Part shown: piece by piece, positions 36,768-45,694 of the stretch
Position numbering within the stretch: the first letter of the stretch is position 1
Layout of the letters: every line of letters starts with the position of its first letter
From: PALSA-1296 sp038210275
GTDB taxonomy: Bacteria > Bacteroidota > Ignavibacteria > Palsa-1295
DNA: 64,000 bases
Assembly: GCA_038210275.1 (NCBI GenBank)
Contig: JBBQWV010000012.1
Span: forward strand, 1 to 64,000
Direction: 5' to 3'
Translations under genes and position numbers: made by a program
Notes under the pieces: generated by a model
Databases searched by the model: none
Seen by the model: the letters and a program-made list of their open reading frames with translations, nothing else
What the model was told of the DNA's origin: nothing

Positions 36768-36949
36768 TCCTCAAGCATTTCTTCTACTTCTTCAATAGTA
36801 TGAACATTGCCATTCTCGACATCTCGGATACCTTCCTCTATTTTAGCGAGTAAAAGCAACCGCTCCATCGCAACGTCGATTGTATCTTCTTCAGGAAGAT
36901 TTTCCATTGCTTTCTCGACGATCTCTTTCATTGTTAATGTTTCTGTCAT
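36755..36949 (-). CDS. Antitoxin of the ParE/RelE-like toxin
   Basis: A 64-residue acidic protein, mostly helical, ending KIEEGIRDVENGNVHTIEEV.. and a MLEEW segment. This is the usual C-terminal toxin-wrapping helix pattern of antitoxins partnered with ParE/RelE toxins. The N-terminus is too short for a full ribbon-helix-helix or HTH domain to be certain. The gene precedes and overlaps the toxin gene by 13 bp, the classical order. Confidence 0.82.
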   Translation of the reverse strand: MTETLTMKEIVEKAMENLPEEDTIDVAMERLLLLAKIEEGIRDVENGNVHTIEEVEEMLEEWAK

Positions 36950-37090
36950 TTTCGTTCTCCTTCTGTATCAATTAACAATTGCGGGAACAAATCGTTTAGT
37001 CTTTACACAAATCGCAAACACCGATTTAGGGATTTCTCCGCGCGTTCTTGTGGTTCAATTAGAGAGTGTGTTCATTTCCCTTGTAAACTT

Positions 37091-38152
37091 ATGGCTATTG
37101 TTACTGAATCTCTCACTACTATTGAGACGCAAGCCACTGAAGCTTTGCATCTCGGACTTCGCGCACACGTTGCGATCATTTTTACCGGCGGCACTATTGC
37201 CGTTACCTCCGATAAAAAAGCCGGACCTGTGCCTGCTCTCAAAGGAAAAGAAATTCTGGAGCGAATTCCCGAGATCGCAAAATATCTTCCTGATGTCGAG
37301 ATCGAAGTCTTTGACTTCGCAACATTGCCGGGACCTCATATCTCTCCGGAGATGATGCTGACACTTGCCGATTTTGTTCGTGCTGTTAGTGAGCAATGCG
37401 ATGGCGTGGTGATTACTCATGGCACTGATTCGATTGAAGAGAGTGCTTATTTTCTTGATGTTGCAATCGGTGATCATATTCCTGTCGTCTTTACCGGTTC
37501 GATGCATCATTCACTTGATGCAGCATGGGATGGTGGTAGAAATCTGATTGATGCATTGGCTGTCGCAGCATCGAAAGAATTTGTGGGCGAAGGTGTTGTT
37601 GTCGTAATGAACGGCACCATTCATTGCTCTTCGCAAGTAACAAAATCTCATACGGTAAGAACTGATACATTCAAATCTCCTGATTTTGGTCCGCTCGGAA
37701 CGGTAAATATTCTTGCATCCGAAATGCCGCAAAAAATGCGCAACTCCAAATTTCGGATTACGATCCCTGTCGATGACGAAGTTGAGCTTCCTTATATAGA
37801 ACTCATCAAGACCTATGCCGGCATGGGCGATCTCTTTTTTAAAGCTGCCATCGAAAACGAAGTCAAAGGAATTGTCGTCGAAGCGATGGGGCAGGGGAAC
37901 GTCCCTCCCGGAGTGATGAACGGAATCGCCAGAGCTTGCGAAATGAAGATTCCCGTCGTCATCACCAGCCGTTGTTATAGCGGTCCTGTACGTCCATATT
38001 ATGCTTATGAAGGTGCCGGTCTTGAACTTGAAAGACTTGGCTGCCTTTTTGCTCCGCTGCTGAGCGGACCAAAAGCCCGAATAAAACTCATGCTTGCCTT
38101 AGCCGCCGGATATACTCCTGAGAAATTACAAGAGATATTTCCTACAGGATAA
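37091..38152 (+). CDS. L-asparaginase
   Basis: A 353-residue asparaginase/glutaminase family enzyme that hydrolyses L-asparagine to aspartate and ammonia. The first catalytic motif is FTGGTIAVTS (Thr35 as nucleophile) and the second is THGTDSIEES (Thr112-Asp113). VVFTGSMHHSLDAAWDGGRN and GNVPPGVMNG follow the family. There is no signal peptide, so it is probably cytoplasmic. It is divergent from the antitoxin gene. Glutaminase side activity cannot be judged. Confidence 0.93.
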   Translation: MAIVTESLTTIETQATEALHLGLRAHVAIIFTGGTIAVTSDKKAGPVPALKGKEILERIPEIAKYLPDVEIEVFDFATLPGPHISPEMMLTLADFVRAVSEQCDGVVITHGTDSIEESAYFLDVAIGDHIPVVFTGSMHHSLDAAWDGGRNLIDALAVAASKEFVGEGVVVVMNGTIHCSSQVTKSHTVRTDTFKSPDFGPLGTVNILASEMPQKMRNSKFRITIPVDDEVELPYIELIKTYAGMGDLFFKAAIENEVKGIVVEAMGQGNVPPGVMNGIARACEMKIPVVITSRCYSGPVRPYYAYEGAGLELERLGCLFAPLLSGPKARIKLMLALAAGYTPEKLQEIFPTG

Positions 38153-38205
38153 GATCGTAAATTTCTCCTCATCTCTCATAGCGAAAAACCCGGCACCAAT
38201 TCCCA

Positions 38206-38254
38206 AAAGTTGGTCTGTAACTCTATATAATTCATCAACATCGCTCTGCACACA
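38206..38254 (+). repeat. 49-bp dispersed repeat, copy 1
   Basis: This block (AAAGTTGGTCTGTAACTC ... GCTCTGCACACA) recurs inverted at 60203-60251 with 47 of 49 identical bases. Both copies lie between genes. The two differences fall at third positions of one reading frame and are synonymous there (Ser, Leu), but no start codon opens that frame in this copy. Confidence 0.8.
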
Positions 38255-38305
38255 AGGGAAAAACTAATACTTTATAGATCACAATTCACAGTAAATACAC
38301 CGTTC

Positions 38306-38338
38306 ATTGCGAGACCGGCACCAGTCGGTCGTGGCAAT
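38306..38338. repeat. Short palindrome of the ATTGCGAG family
   Basis: ATTGCGAGACCG and CGGTCGTGGCAAT face each other around GCACCAGT. It shares the ATTGCGAG ... GCAATC ends with the larger elements at 6777, 59925 and 61060. No gene is inside. It lies between asparaginase and a minus-strand gene and could act as a terminator. Confidence 0.6.
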
Positions 38339-38390
38339 CTAAAATTTGCGGTATAGGTGCCTATCACCTTGTATTCTAATATACGAAGAT

Positions 38391-39935
38391 TTAGTAATCC
38401 TGCCACAGAATAAGTGCCGCTTTCATTCTCCTCCACATCCAAATCGGCGGAATGATCTGCAAAGTTTCCAGAATTTCTGCTGTGCCCGGTTTACTTTTTT
38501 CTAATTTCCTCTCGTAAAAACTCATCTTCTTTCCCATAACCCGAAGATCAAAACCACTTGCTTTCATTAGATCAATAAGTCGAAGTAATAAAAATGTCTG
38601 CGCCGAATGCTTGCCTGTTAGAAACTTAAACCGATAGGTCGTTAATATCTCAAGCTGACCCTCCAATGCTTCAAAATCTTTCGCTTCCAATAAAATTAAG
38701 ATATTCAGTATAAGGACGGAGACATAAAATCCTTGCTTATCAGAGGTTTTTGACGGGACTTTAAAAATAAGATCGGCGGTTTTTCTTCGTTTGCTTTTTG
38801 ATGGTTTTTTACTTTTGATATAGAGCGAAACCAACCCTTCAGGATCCTGCGCGTATTCCAAGTAAAGTCCGTAAATGATCCAACGATCTCGTATATGATC
38901 TCTGAGTGTTGAGTAACTTTTATCGGTAGTAACTTCATAGAGGACTTCCTGAGCCTGAAAAAAGCTCAGAGTATTCATTTCCAGAAAGAATTGCTTCTCC
39001 TTATAGGTGAACCAATTATTGCTGCCGCTTCCAAAGTATTGAGCACAAGATAATATTCTCTCCTTGCCTTTTTCGTGATCATTTAAGAGAAGGTAATTAT
39101 CTAATTTGTATAATACAAACTCTCCAATGCGTGACTTCGCAGTAAGATCAGGCTTTGTCTGTAAATAATCCAACGCCTCATCACAGGCTGCGATTGATCC
39201 GAACGCATCGTTTGCAATCTGCCGATACAAATACCGCAGCCGGTAATAAGAAATTCTGCCCAAATATGTTTCATGCGTTTGAAGAAGCTGCTCTATCTGC
39301 TCTAAAGCTTCCTTTGCATCATCTTCGTATTTTTCATTGATATAAAGCGTATTGGTAAAATGAATTCTGATCTCGTTCTCCAATCGTTCAATCTTCAATT
39401 GTGCTTCCAAGAGGGAGATCGTGTTCTCTAACTTATCCGAATATTTTCTATACTCTTTTGTTTTTCCTTCTTGTAAAGATTCTGAGCGGAGTTGTTTTAG
39501 GAATTGTATTGCAGGATGATACAACTCATATTTTTCGGCTGTGATCAGTCCCTTCCTGGCAATGCTTACGGCTGCCGATTGCATACCCAGCGGCATGAGG
39601 ACGGAACTGGCGAATAAATTTTTATACGTTCTATAAACAGCAGTAGTTCGTTTGGAAATACCAGCCTTATGAAGATTTAAAGAGATGAGATTATTCAGCG
39701 ACCGAGAAATAAAAGAATCCTTCAGAGATTTATACTTTGTCCCGGGATGATCATTCCCATAAAGTTCAAATGCTGCTTCCTCGTCCTTTTGTTTGTCGGA
39801 TGTAGTAATAATTCTATAAAAGGAGCCAAGTTTCGAATCCTCAGATTTTAGACCATAAAGATCCAATGGGAGCCTCTTTGATGATTTATATTTTTCTATA
39901 AATCTGACTAATTGACGAATATGTATGAAATTCAT
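38391..39935 (-). CDS. Hypothetical all-helical protein
   Basis: A 514-residue soluble protein with no signal peptide. The sequence is almost entirely helical, with amphipathic repeats reminiscent of TPR/HEAT solenoids (for example KEALEQIEQLLQTHETYLG, ACDEALDYL, LEILTTYRFKFL). No catalytic or binding motif is recognised. It is a single gene with divergent and convergent neighbours. A scaffold or regulator is possible, but I cannot assign a function. Confidence 0.7.
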   Translation of the reverse strand: MNFIHIRQLVRFIEKYKSSKRLPLDLYGLKSEDSKLGSFYRIITTSDKQKDEEAAFELYGNDHPGTKYKSLKDSFISRSLNNLISLNLHKAGISKRTTAVYRTYKNLFASSVLMPLGMQSAAVSIARKGLITAEKYELYHPAIQFLKQLRSESLQEGKTKEYRKYSDKLENTISLLEAQLKIERLENEIRIHFTNTLYINEKYEDDAKEALEQIEQLLQTHETYLGRISYYRLRYLYRQIANDAFGSIAACDEALDYLQTKPDLTAKSRIGEFVLYKLDNYLLLNDHEKGKERILSCAQYFGSGSNNWFTYKEKQFFLEMNTLSFFQAQEVLYEVTTDKSYSTLRDHIRDRWIIYGLYLEYAQDPEGLVSLYIKSKKPSKSKRRKTADLIFKVPSKTSDKQGFYVSVLILNILILLEAKDFEALEGQLEILTTYRFKFLTGKHSAQTFLLLRLIDLMKASGFDLRVMGKKMSFYERKLEKSKPGTAEILETLQIIPPIWMWRRMKAALILWQDY

Positions 39936-40095
39936 AGAGCAAAAATGGCTGAATTAGACAAATAATAAGCAATATAATAGAGATAGGGTTCCTTTTGTCA
40001 TTAAAACAATGCCTGACAAAATCGCTTTTTTAGGTAATAGATTTTTGGTTCTTTCTATTATCTTTCGTAAGGTCTTAATTAAACAGCCCCATTTC

Positions 40096-40494
40096 ATGAC
40101 AGCCTTACTTGGATTTTTGCTTTCTATTTCCTTGATCCTGCCACAGGTTTCCGGTTCACTCCCTAAGAAATTAGGTGCAGCCGATATACCAAAGGCAGTA
40201 GTGAAATACCATTCGGCGCTTACGCCTGATGCCACATTCAGTATTGATAACGAAACTGCTTTAGCGCTCGGCAGTGTGACGGTTCACCAATCCGGTGGAT
40301 CGAATTCCTATATCTCGGTTCCAACTTATGGAACATTCACAACTTCACTTTCAGATACTCCGGTACTTTGCTTCATCAATGGACAGAGTTTCGTCGAAGG
40401 AGTTCCGACGAGAATAATGATCACATCTCATCTGAGGGTACTCGCTACTTGGACATCATCTATAGTAGTGATAAATGAAGAGGAAGAACTTTAG
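40096..40494 (+). CDS. Small hypothetical secreted protein
   Basis: About 132 residues from ATG 40096, where MTALLGFLLSISLILPQVSG forms a plausible signal peptide; an in-frame ATG at 40009 would add 29 codons. The mature part is beta-rich (VVKYHSALTPDATFSIDNE, SYISVPTYGTFTTSL) and ends in an acidic NEEEEL tail. No family is recognised. It is followed by a strong nested hairpin (40535-40622), which may end its transcript. Confidence 0.55.
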   Translation: MTALLGFLLSISLILPQVSGSLPKKLGAADIPKAVVKYHSALTPDATFSIDNETALALGSVTVHQSGGSNSYISVPTYGTFTTSLSDTPVLCFINGQSFVEGVPTRIMITSHLRVLATWTSSIVVINEEEEL

Positions 40495-40534
40495 GGATTT
40501 TGACAACTGATAATTTTTGGTCCGCCACCCGTTG

Positions 40535-40622
40535 GCTAAGACTGCAAAGAGGATCGTGAGGAGCGATCCGTCTTAGCGGAGAGTATCTCTGACTTTCATT
40601 AGTGAGAAGAGATGCTCTCCGC
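40535..40622. repeat. Nested double hairpin between two secreted-protein genes
   Basis: Hairpin 1: GCTAAGAC (40535-40542) pairs with GTCTTAGC (40570-40577), enclosing GGATCG (40551-40556) with CGATCC (40564-40569). Hairpin 2: the 15-base arm GCGGAGAGTATCTCT (40576-40590) pairs with 40608-40622 with one mismatch. The two hairpins share two bases, so they could be alternatives or stacked. It lies 68 bp before the ATG at 40690, making it either a dispersed palindrome or a leader RNA structure. Confidence 0.6.
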
Positions 40623-40689
40623 AATGCAGGGTTTTTCTCCTTTTTTAATTAACGTTTCTTTTAAAATCGTTTTATTTTTCCATAAAAAT

Positions 40690-41952
40690 ATGAAAAATCT
40701 AACTGTTTCTAACCCGAGTGGACGTACTTTGCGATGTCTGCTGTTACTGCTGGTAGTAGGGTTATCGACTATTGCTTCTAAAGAAAGTAATGGGCAAACA
40801 CTTACTACACATACCCGGGCTATACCTGCACCCTGTCCTAATACAGATAACCCATGCTGTTATAACCTTGTATTTACCGGCGGACCGAATAATCTAGCCA
40901 CCATTCGATTCCAATTCAGTAATCCGACTTGTTGGGATTTTAATGCATGTTTTTTGAACCAGTTTCCACCAGGTACCACTTGGATATTGAATGGACCAGG
41001 GGACTACACAATTTCATTTATTCCGCCAATTCCTGCATTCCCGGTAGTTACGATATGGTGGATTTGTATGTTGCCAACATGTGTTGGCGCACCTGGTAGT
41101 GTTACGTGGACTGGTAGTGACGGATCCAATGGCATTGCATTTTTTGGCAATTGCAGCGGCGGCACTCACGGTGAACCTCCTGGTCCATGCCCAACTTGTA
41201 ATCAAACAGAATTACAATTTGCAGGGTATTATGATTACGCTAATGCAGGATGCTTTGATCGTGCCTGTTTTACCAAACGATTAGGTGCAGCGCCTTCAAT
41301 GGGACCATTCAGAGTTCATTTTACTCCACCATGGTCACCATGTCCTCAACCCGCAGTTCAATGGACACATCACTGGCCTGACGGTACAACAACATATGGA
41401 CCACCATGTAATCCAGACAATCGACCAACCCCGACTGGACCGGATGGTTCTATAGCTACACCGCATCCAGTAGCAGGCGGAATACCACCCTACGATTATA
41501 TAGATTTTATTCTCACCAGTCCGATTGAAGAGTGCAGTGGATTCTGTATTAACATCCCACAATGCGAACCAAGAATTCACTATACTGTTGAAATTGAGGA
41601 TTTGAGTGATCCGGGTCATGATTGTGCACCACCGCCAAGCATGGACTTCAAAAAGGGAATCGTGTCTGTAACAACCTCTGCAGGGCAAACAAACTTCCCC
41701 AATCCTGTTACTGAGGCAAATCAATTTAAGACAACGATTCCATTTGAAATTGCGAACGAAGGATCTGCCAAGATCAGCATTTTCGATGCAACCGGAAAAG
41801 TTATTCATACCGAAATAAGCACATTTGCCGGAAGCGGAAAGCACTTTTTCTACTTTACAGCAACTGATGTTCCAACAGGAAGCTATTTCTATACAATCGA
41901 ATCACCGCTTGGTGTTACAATTGTAAAAAAATCGCTTCTTATTGTGAAGTAA
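40690..41952 (+). CDS. Cysteine-rich secreted protein with T9SS sorting domain
   Basis: About 420 residues from ATG 40690; the frame is open from 40612 but the signal peptide (hydrophobic LLLLLVVGL, ending SNGQ) fits the later start. The mature region is rich in Cys (18), Pro, Gly and Trp, with several CP and CC pairs (PCPNTDNPCCYN, PGPCPTC), suggesting a disulfide-stabilised extracellular domain that I do not recognise. The last 80 residues are a T9SS domain (NFPNPVTE... IFDATGKV... TGSYFY). It is followed by a 32-bp perfect palindrome terminator. Confidence 0.8.
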   Translation: MKNLTVSNPSGRTLRCLLLLLVVGLSTIASKESNGQTLTTHTRAIPAPCPNTDNPCCYNLVFTGGPNNLATIRFQFSNPTCWDFNACFLNQFPPGTTWILNGPGDYTISFIPPIPAFPVVTIWWICMLPTCVGAPGSVTWTGSDGSNGIAFFGNCSGGTHGEPPGPCPTCNQTELQFAGYYDYANAGCFDRACFTKRLGAAPSMGPFRVHFTPPWSPCPQPAVQWTHHWPDGTTTYGPPCNPDNRPTPTGPDGSIATPHPVAGGIPPYDYIDFILTSPIEECSGFCINIPQCEPRIHYTVEIEDLSDPGHDCAPPPSMDFKKGIVSVTTSAGQTNFPNPVTEANQFKTTIPFEIANEGSAKISIFDATGKVIHTEISTFAGSGKHFFYFTATDVPTGSYFYTIESPLGVTIVKKSLLIVK

Positions 41953-41978
41953 TGTTTTTCGTTGAATGTTGTTTTTAC

Positions 41979-42010
41979 TATCATACTGCCGCAATTGCGG
42001 CAGTATGATA
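41979..42010. terminator. 32-bp perfect palindrome, probable terminator
   Basis: TATCATACTGCCGCAA and its exact complement follow each other. As RNA it gives a stem with AATT loop, followed by ATTTTTAT, and preceded by GTTTTTAC on the other side. It lies 27 bp past the stop of the upstream gene and 11 bp before the next ATG. Confidence 0.75.
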
Positions 42011-42020
42011 ATTTTTATAG

Positions 42021-45000
42021 ATGTTGAAAAAATATTTATATCTATTCGTCTGTCTTTTACTCTACCCTGCTCTTGCACAATCGCAGTGGCGGATATTAAC
42101 GCCAAATTTATTAAAAGGACATTTTACATCGAGTACTCTAACGTATTCTGATGGCTGTATTTTTGCATCAAACGGCTCTGATAGTCGTTTTTGGATATCA
42201 TCGGATACCGGCAAAACCTGGACTGAGCGCACCATTCCTGGACCTGTTTATACAATAGATTTCTTCAATCGTCAAAAAGGACTTGTGGTCTGCCGACCTA
42301 TTTATTTTAATGGTATTCCGAATGCATTTTATACCTTAGACCAGGGAATAACCTGGATTCCCATCGGTAATAATTTTACTCCTGGTGCTAATTTTTATAG
42401 CGGGATATTTGACAAATCAGGGAATGTAATTATTTTACATGGGGGAAGTATCATTAATAATGGTTTTCATGGTTTATATAGAACCAGCGATATGGGAGTG
42501 ACATGGGATACAATCCCTGGGAATCAAGGAACACTCATAGCACCGACTATCTCAAGGAGTGGAAAAATTTCTTTTTTCACTGACCCAAATAAAATGTATG
42601 CTGGCTTCAGAGGAGCCAGTATTAGTACTTCGCAGGATGTGGGCAAAACGTGGGCATTGCAGCCAGGCGTTTTTGGTTATGGCAGCTTTTCTATTGCCGC
42701 CGATAAATGTGATGATAATACTATATATATTGCTAATGAAGGTTTTATACCAGGCATCACTTCGAATATTTTTGTAACGACTGATGGCGGAAAAAGTTTT
42801 CAGGTTACGATTTCACACCCTGTTCCTTATTTTTCCGGCTCAGTAGCCGTTTCACGCAATGCTGTCTATTGCCCAACTATGGCGGATTCAGGCGTGATCC
42901 GTTCAACAGATCACGGACAGACCTGGAAATCAATTGGAGGACCACCTTCACAGGCTTATACTCGTGAGATATGTGCCATTAATGATAATACTATTATACT
43001 GGCCGATAGCGGGGGAAATATATGGATAACGGAAAATAGTGGCGGTGATCCTGTCTCCTCTTTGAATTCGTCAAATTATACTTTTCCGACAATTGCAAGT
43101 TGCGATTCGCTTTCTATCACAATCAAGGTTTCTGCAAAGACCTGCGATTCTGTGATTGTCACCAACGCAAGCATTACCACGGCTGCCGTTTCTTCCTTTA
43201 CCCTTTTGCCGCCTGCACTGCCTGCTACATTAGTCGGAGGCGGAACGATGAATTTTATCCTTCGATTCGATCCACAGCATGTTGCAAACAATTTCAGCGG
43301 AACGCTGGATCTTGAAGGAGTAACGCTGGACTGCAAAACCACTTTAAAGATACCCTTCTCGGCAACATCGATCGCAGAAGAACCGACACTTTCGGTTTCG
43401 GATACAGTCCTAAAATTTGGCACTTTTGCTTCATGTTATCGCGATACAACTGTTACACTGACCAATAGCGGCTGTGATACGCTGATGATTCTCTCCGGTC
43501 CGGGCTTGCTTCCTCCGGAATATTCATTACTTACGAAGTGGCAATTTCCGATTGCACTTGCTCCCGGTAGCAGTATCAGTGTGCAGTTCCGGCTTTATCC
43601 AACTACCCAAGGTACCTTCACCGCAACTCCTGTCTTTACCGTTTCGGAGCATAATATGCAAAAGAATGTCTCATTTTCACTATCCGGATCTTCTCAAAAG
43701 AAATTAATTATTTTACAGGCCGATCCTCCCTCTATTGCATTCACAAAACTTTCTACTTGCTTACCTCCGCATGATACAACGATCACACTTGTTAATAAGG
43801 GATGCGATTCAATCTCGATCTTACAAGGACCCGGAACATTAGCTCTGGAGTTCACCCTTCTAACTCCTCTTACACTACCGATTATACTCGCTCCGGATAG
43901 TGCGATCACCTTAACCTTTCGTTTCAGTCCGGCGACGACTGGCTTGTTCCTGACTACTGCCATCTTTACTGCCTCGCAAAAAGGATTTACTCAAAATGTT
44001 TCCATCAATTTATCCGGCGAAGGACTGAAAGGTGTCGGAGTTCTTTCGTATTCTCCAAAATCTTTCAACTTCAAATCACTGAGCATCTGCTCGCATGATT
44101 CAGCAAGCGGATTTATTACGAATACGGGATGTGATTCATTACTGCTTGATCCGAGCGGAGTATTTGGTGATCCGGATTACCGGGTTTCGGGTGTCGGGTT
44201 GCGGGTTTCGATGGCTCCTGCCGATACGATTAGATATTCAGTCTATCTCAACCCTGCACAGAAGGGATTGCGGAAAGGCTTTCTTGTCTTGACATCTCAT
44301 CTCAGTGGCAGCACACGCCGTGATTCAATTCCATTCAGCACGACCGTCACCGATGGCACGAGAATACTTTCTATTCCAACGAGTCCATTAGATTTCGGAA
44401 CACAAAGTCTTTGTGATCCGCAGAGAGATACGCTAATAACTCTCAGTAATACAGGCTGCGATACATTAATCTTATCAGCACTGAACGGATTAGGTTTAGG
44501 CTTCGGCTCGAATACAAATTTCCCCGATACGATTCTTCCCAACACCATCAAGCAAATTCATATTTTTACTCTGCTCGATACAGCAGGCGGAAAGCTGACT
44601 ACATCAGGCACACTGAATTTTACCAGCAACTCGGATAATACACTTGCTCCGATAACACTCAGTCATAGCTTCATTGCCGGTGTGCGTCATGATGCAGGTT
44701 TATTCCTCGACCCGGCAGCCAAAGCAGGTGGTGACCTATCAACGGTAACCTACAACATCAAAGAAACTCCCGGCAAGACATTCAGTGGAGCAGGAATCGC
44801 CAAATTAAATTTCGATCTGAATTATAATACTGATGTATTGAATTATACTTCATCCAAAAGCACAGCAAATCTCTCATCACTTGATGGCAAGAATTTCATC
44901 CTCATCGGAAATCCAAATATCACCGCAGACGCAAATGGTATTTTAGCAACAATAGGATTCACTGTTTATCTAACGAAAGATTCAACGACAAGCATCATCC

Positions 45001-45377
45001 TCACTAATAGAAACGACACCACGCAAACACCTTGCGGCATGACCACGCTAACCCTCGGCGGCTCTGCAACTTTTGATTACAGCTATCTCTGCGGAGAGAG
45101 AAGCCTTTCAGCTTTTCTGCGAGACGGTTTGCAAATCCACATAACTTCGATTCGCCCAAATCCGGCTCAGGATGAAATAGAGATCAATCTGCAATCAGGC
45201 TTAAAGCAAGATGCGAATGTAGAGATATTTAATGCGTTAGGCGCAAGAGTATATTTTGGTGCGAAGAATTTAATTTTAGGAGAGAATAAGGTTCATCTTG
45301 ATACGAAGGGTCTTTCATCGGGGATGTATTTGGTGCGGGTAGGTTCGGTGAGTGAGTCGTTAGTAATTAGTCGGTAG
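42021..45377 (+). CDS. Large choice-of-anchor-D / BNR surface protein with T9SS domain
   Basis: An 1118-residue exported protein. The signal peptide ends ALAQS. Residues about 25-340 have BNR/YCF48-like repeats (SSDTGKTW, TSDMGVTW, TSQDVGKTW, TTDGGKSF, STDHGQTW). About 350-900 are five ASH/choice-of-anchor-D-like units, each with a cysteine, then about 15 residues on a GCDS/GCDT (or TCDS) motif. About 900-1035 resembles a cohesin-type domain (KLNFDLNYNTDVLNY). The end is a T9SS domain (ITSIRPNPAQDEIEI... FNALGARV... SGMYLV). It is probably a cell-surface adhesin or scaffold. A four-run G tract lies within the fourth ASH unit. Confidence 0.87.
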   Translation: MLKKYLYLFVCLLLYPALAQSQWRILTPNLLKGHFTSSTLTYSDGCIFASNGSDSRFWISSDTGKTWTERTIPGPVYTIDFFNRQKGLVVCRPIYFNGIPNAFYTLDQGITWIPIGNNFTPGANFYSGIFDKSGNVIILHGGSIINNGFHGLYRTSDMGVTWDTIPGNQGTLIAPTISRSGKISFFTDPNKMYAGFRGASISTSQDVGKTWALQPGVFGYGSFSIAADKCDDNTIYIANEGFIPGITSNIFVTTDGGKSFQVTISHPVPYFSGSVAVSRNAVYCPTMADSGVIRSTDHGQTWKSIGGPPSQAYTREICAINDNTIILADSGGNIWITENSGGDPVSSLNSSNYTFPTIASCDSLSITIKVSAKTCDSVIVTNASITTAAVSSFTLLPPALPATLVGGGTMNFILRFDPQHVANNFSGTLDLEGVTLDCKTTLKIPFSATSIAEEPTLSVSDTVLKFGTFASCYRDTTVTLTNSGCDTLMILSGPGLLPPEYSLLTKWQFPIALAPGSSISVQFRLYPTTQGTFTATPVFTVSEHNMQKNVSFSLSGSSQKKLIILQADPPSIAFTKLSTCLPPHDTTITLVNKGCDSISILQGPGTLALEFTLLTPLTLPIILAPDSAITLTFRFSPATTGLFLTTAIFTASQKGFTQNVSINLSGEGLKGVGVLSYSPKSFNFKSLSICSHDSASGFITNTGCDSLLLDPSGVFGDPDYRVSGVGLRVSMAPADTIRYSVYLNPAQKGLRKGFLVLTSHLSGSTRRDSIPFSTTVTDGTRILSIPTSPLDFGTQSLCDPQRDTLITLSNTGCDTLILSALNGLGLGFGSNTNFPDTILPNTIKQIHIFTLLDTAGGKLTTSGTLNFTSNSDNTLAPITLSHSFIAGVRHDAGLFLDPAAKAGGDLSTVTYNIKETPGKTFSGAGIAKLNFDLNYNTDVLNYTSSKSTANLSSLDGKNFILIGNPNITADANGILATIGFTVYLTKDSTTSIILTNRNDTTQTPCGMTTLTLGGSATFDYSYLCGERSLSAFLRDGLQIHITSIRPNPAQDEIEINLQSGLKQDANVEIFNALGARVYFGAKNLILGENKVHLDTKGLSSGMYLVRVGSVSESLVISR
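44182..44205 (+). other. G-quadruplex-type motif inside coding sequence
   Basis: Four GGG runs at 44182, 44189, 44196 and 44203 are each separated by four bases (TTTC, TGTC, TTGC), so the spacing is exact. The stretch encodes RVSGVGLR in an ASH repeat and is unlike the base use around it. Confidence 0.6.
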
Positions 45378-45694
45378 AGAGGGGGAAGCCCTCACCCTTA
45401 ATCCCTCTCCCGGATTACCGGGAGAGGGAGACATAAAGACGGGCGGACTGAGAGTCCTCCTCACTTGAGAGTAGCTCCGCAGCCTCCGATAGCTTTTTGT
45501 ATTGGTTTTGTCACTTAAATCTTATCTGTTGCGTTATTTATATAGGATATAATTGAGGATAAAAGTGTCTCTCACTTATCCCCATTTTTATCCACTTTTC
45601 AACATATTCAATTTTATTTTGAAAAAGTTGTGATTTCTTTACAGAAATACCTTACTTTCGTACTTTTCTTTATCACCCAGGTGTAATTATTCCC
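45378..45694. other. Intergenic region with two hairpins upstream of the sigma operon
   Basis: CCCTCTCCCGG (45403-45413), ATTA, CCGGGAGAGGG (45418-45428) is a perfect 11-bp hairpin of the widely dispersed CCCTCTCCC type. GGACT/AGTCC (45445-45457) forms a smaller one. The AT-rich stretch 45500-45694 probably holds the promoter of the sigma operon (TACTTTTC at 45661-45668 is a weak -7 match). No gene is seen. Confidence 0.5.

Noticed and set aside
38305..38345. Integron-like attC site
   Set aside because: The hairpin belongs to the ATTGCGAG repeat family and there is no integrase gene or cassette array.
41335..41844. 169-codon ORF antisense to the Cys-rich T9SS gene
   Set aside because: Its Cys and Trp content mirrors the sense strand; no family signature.
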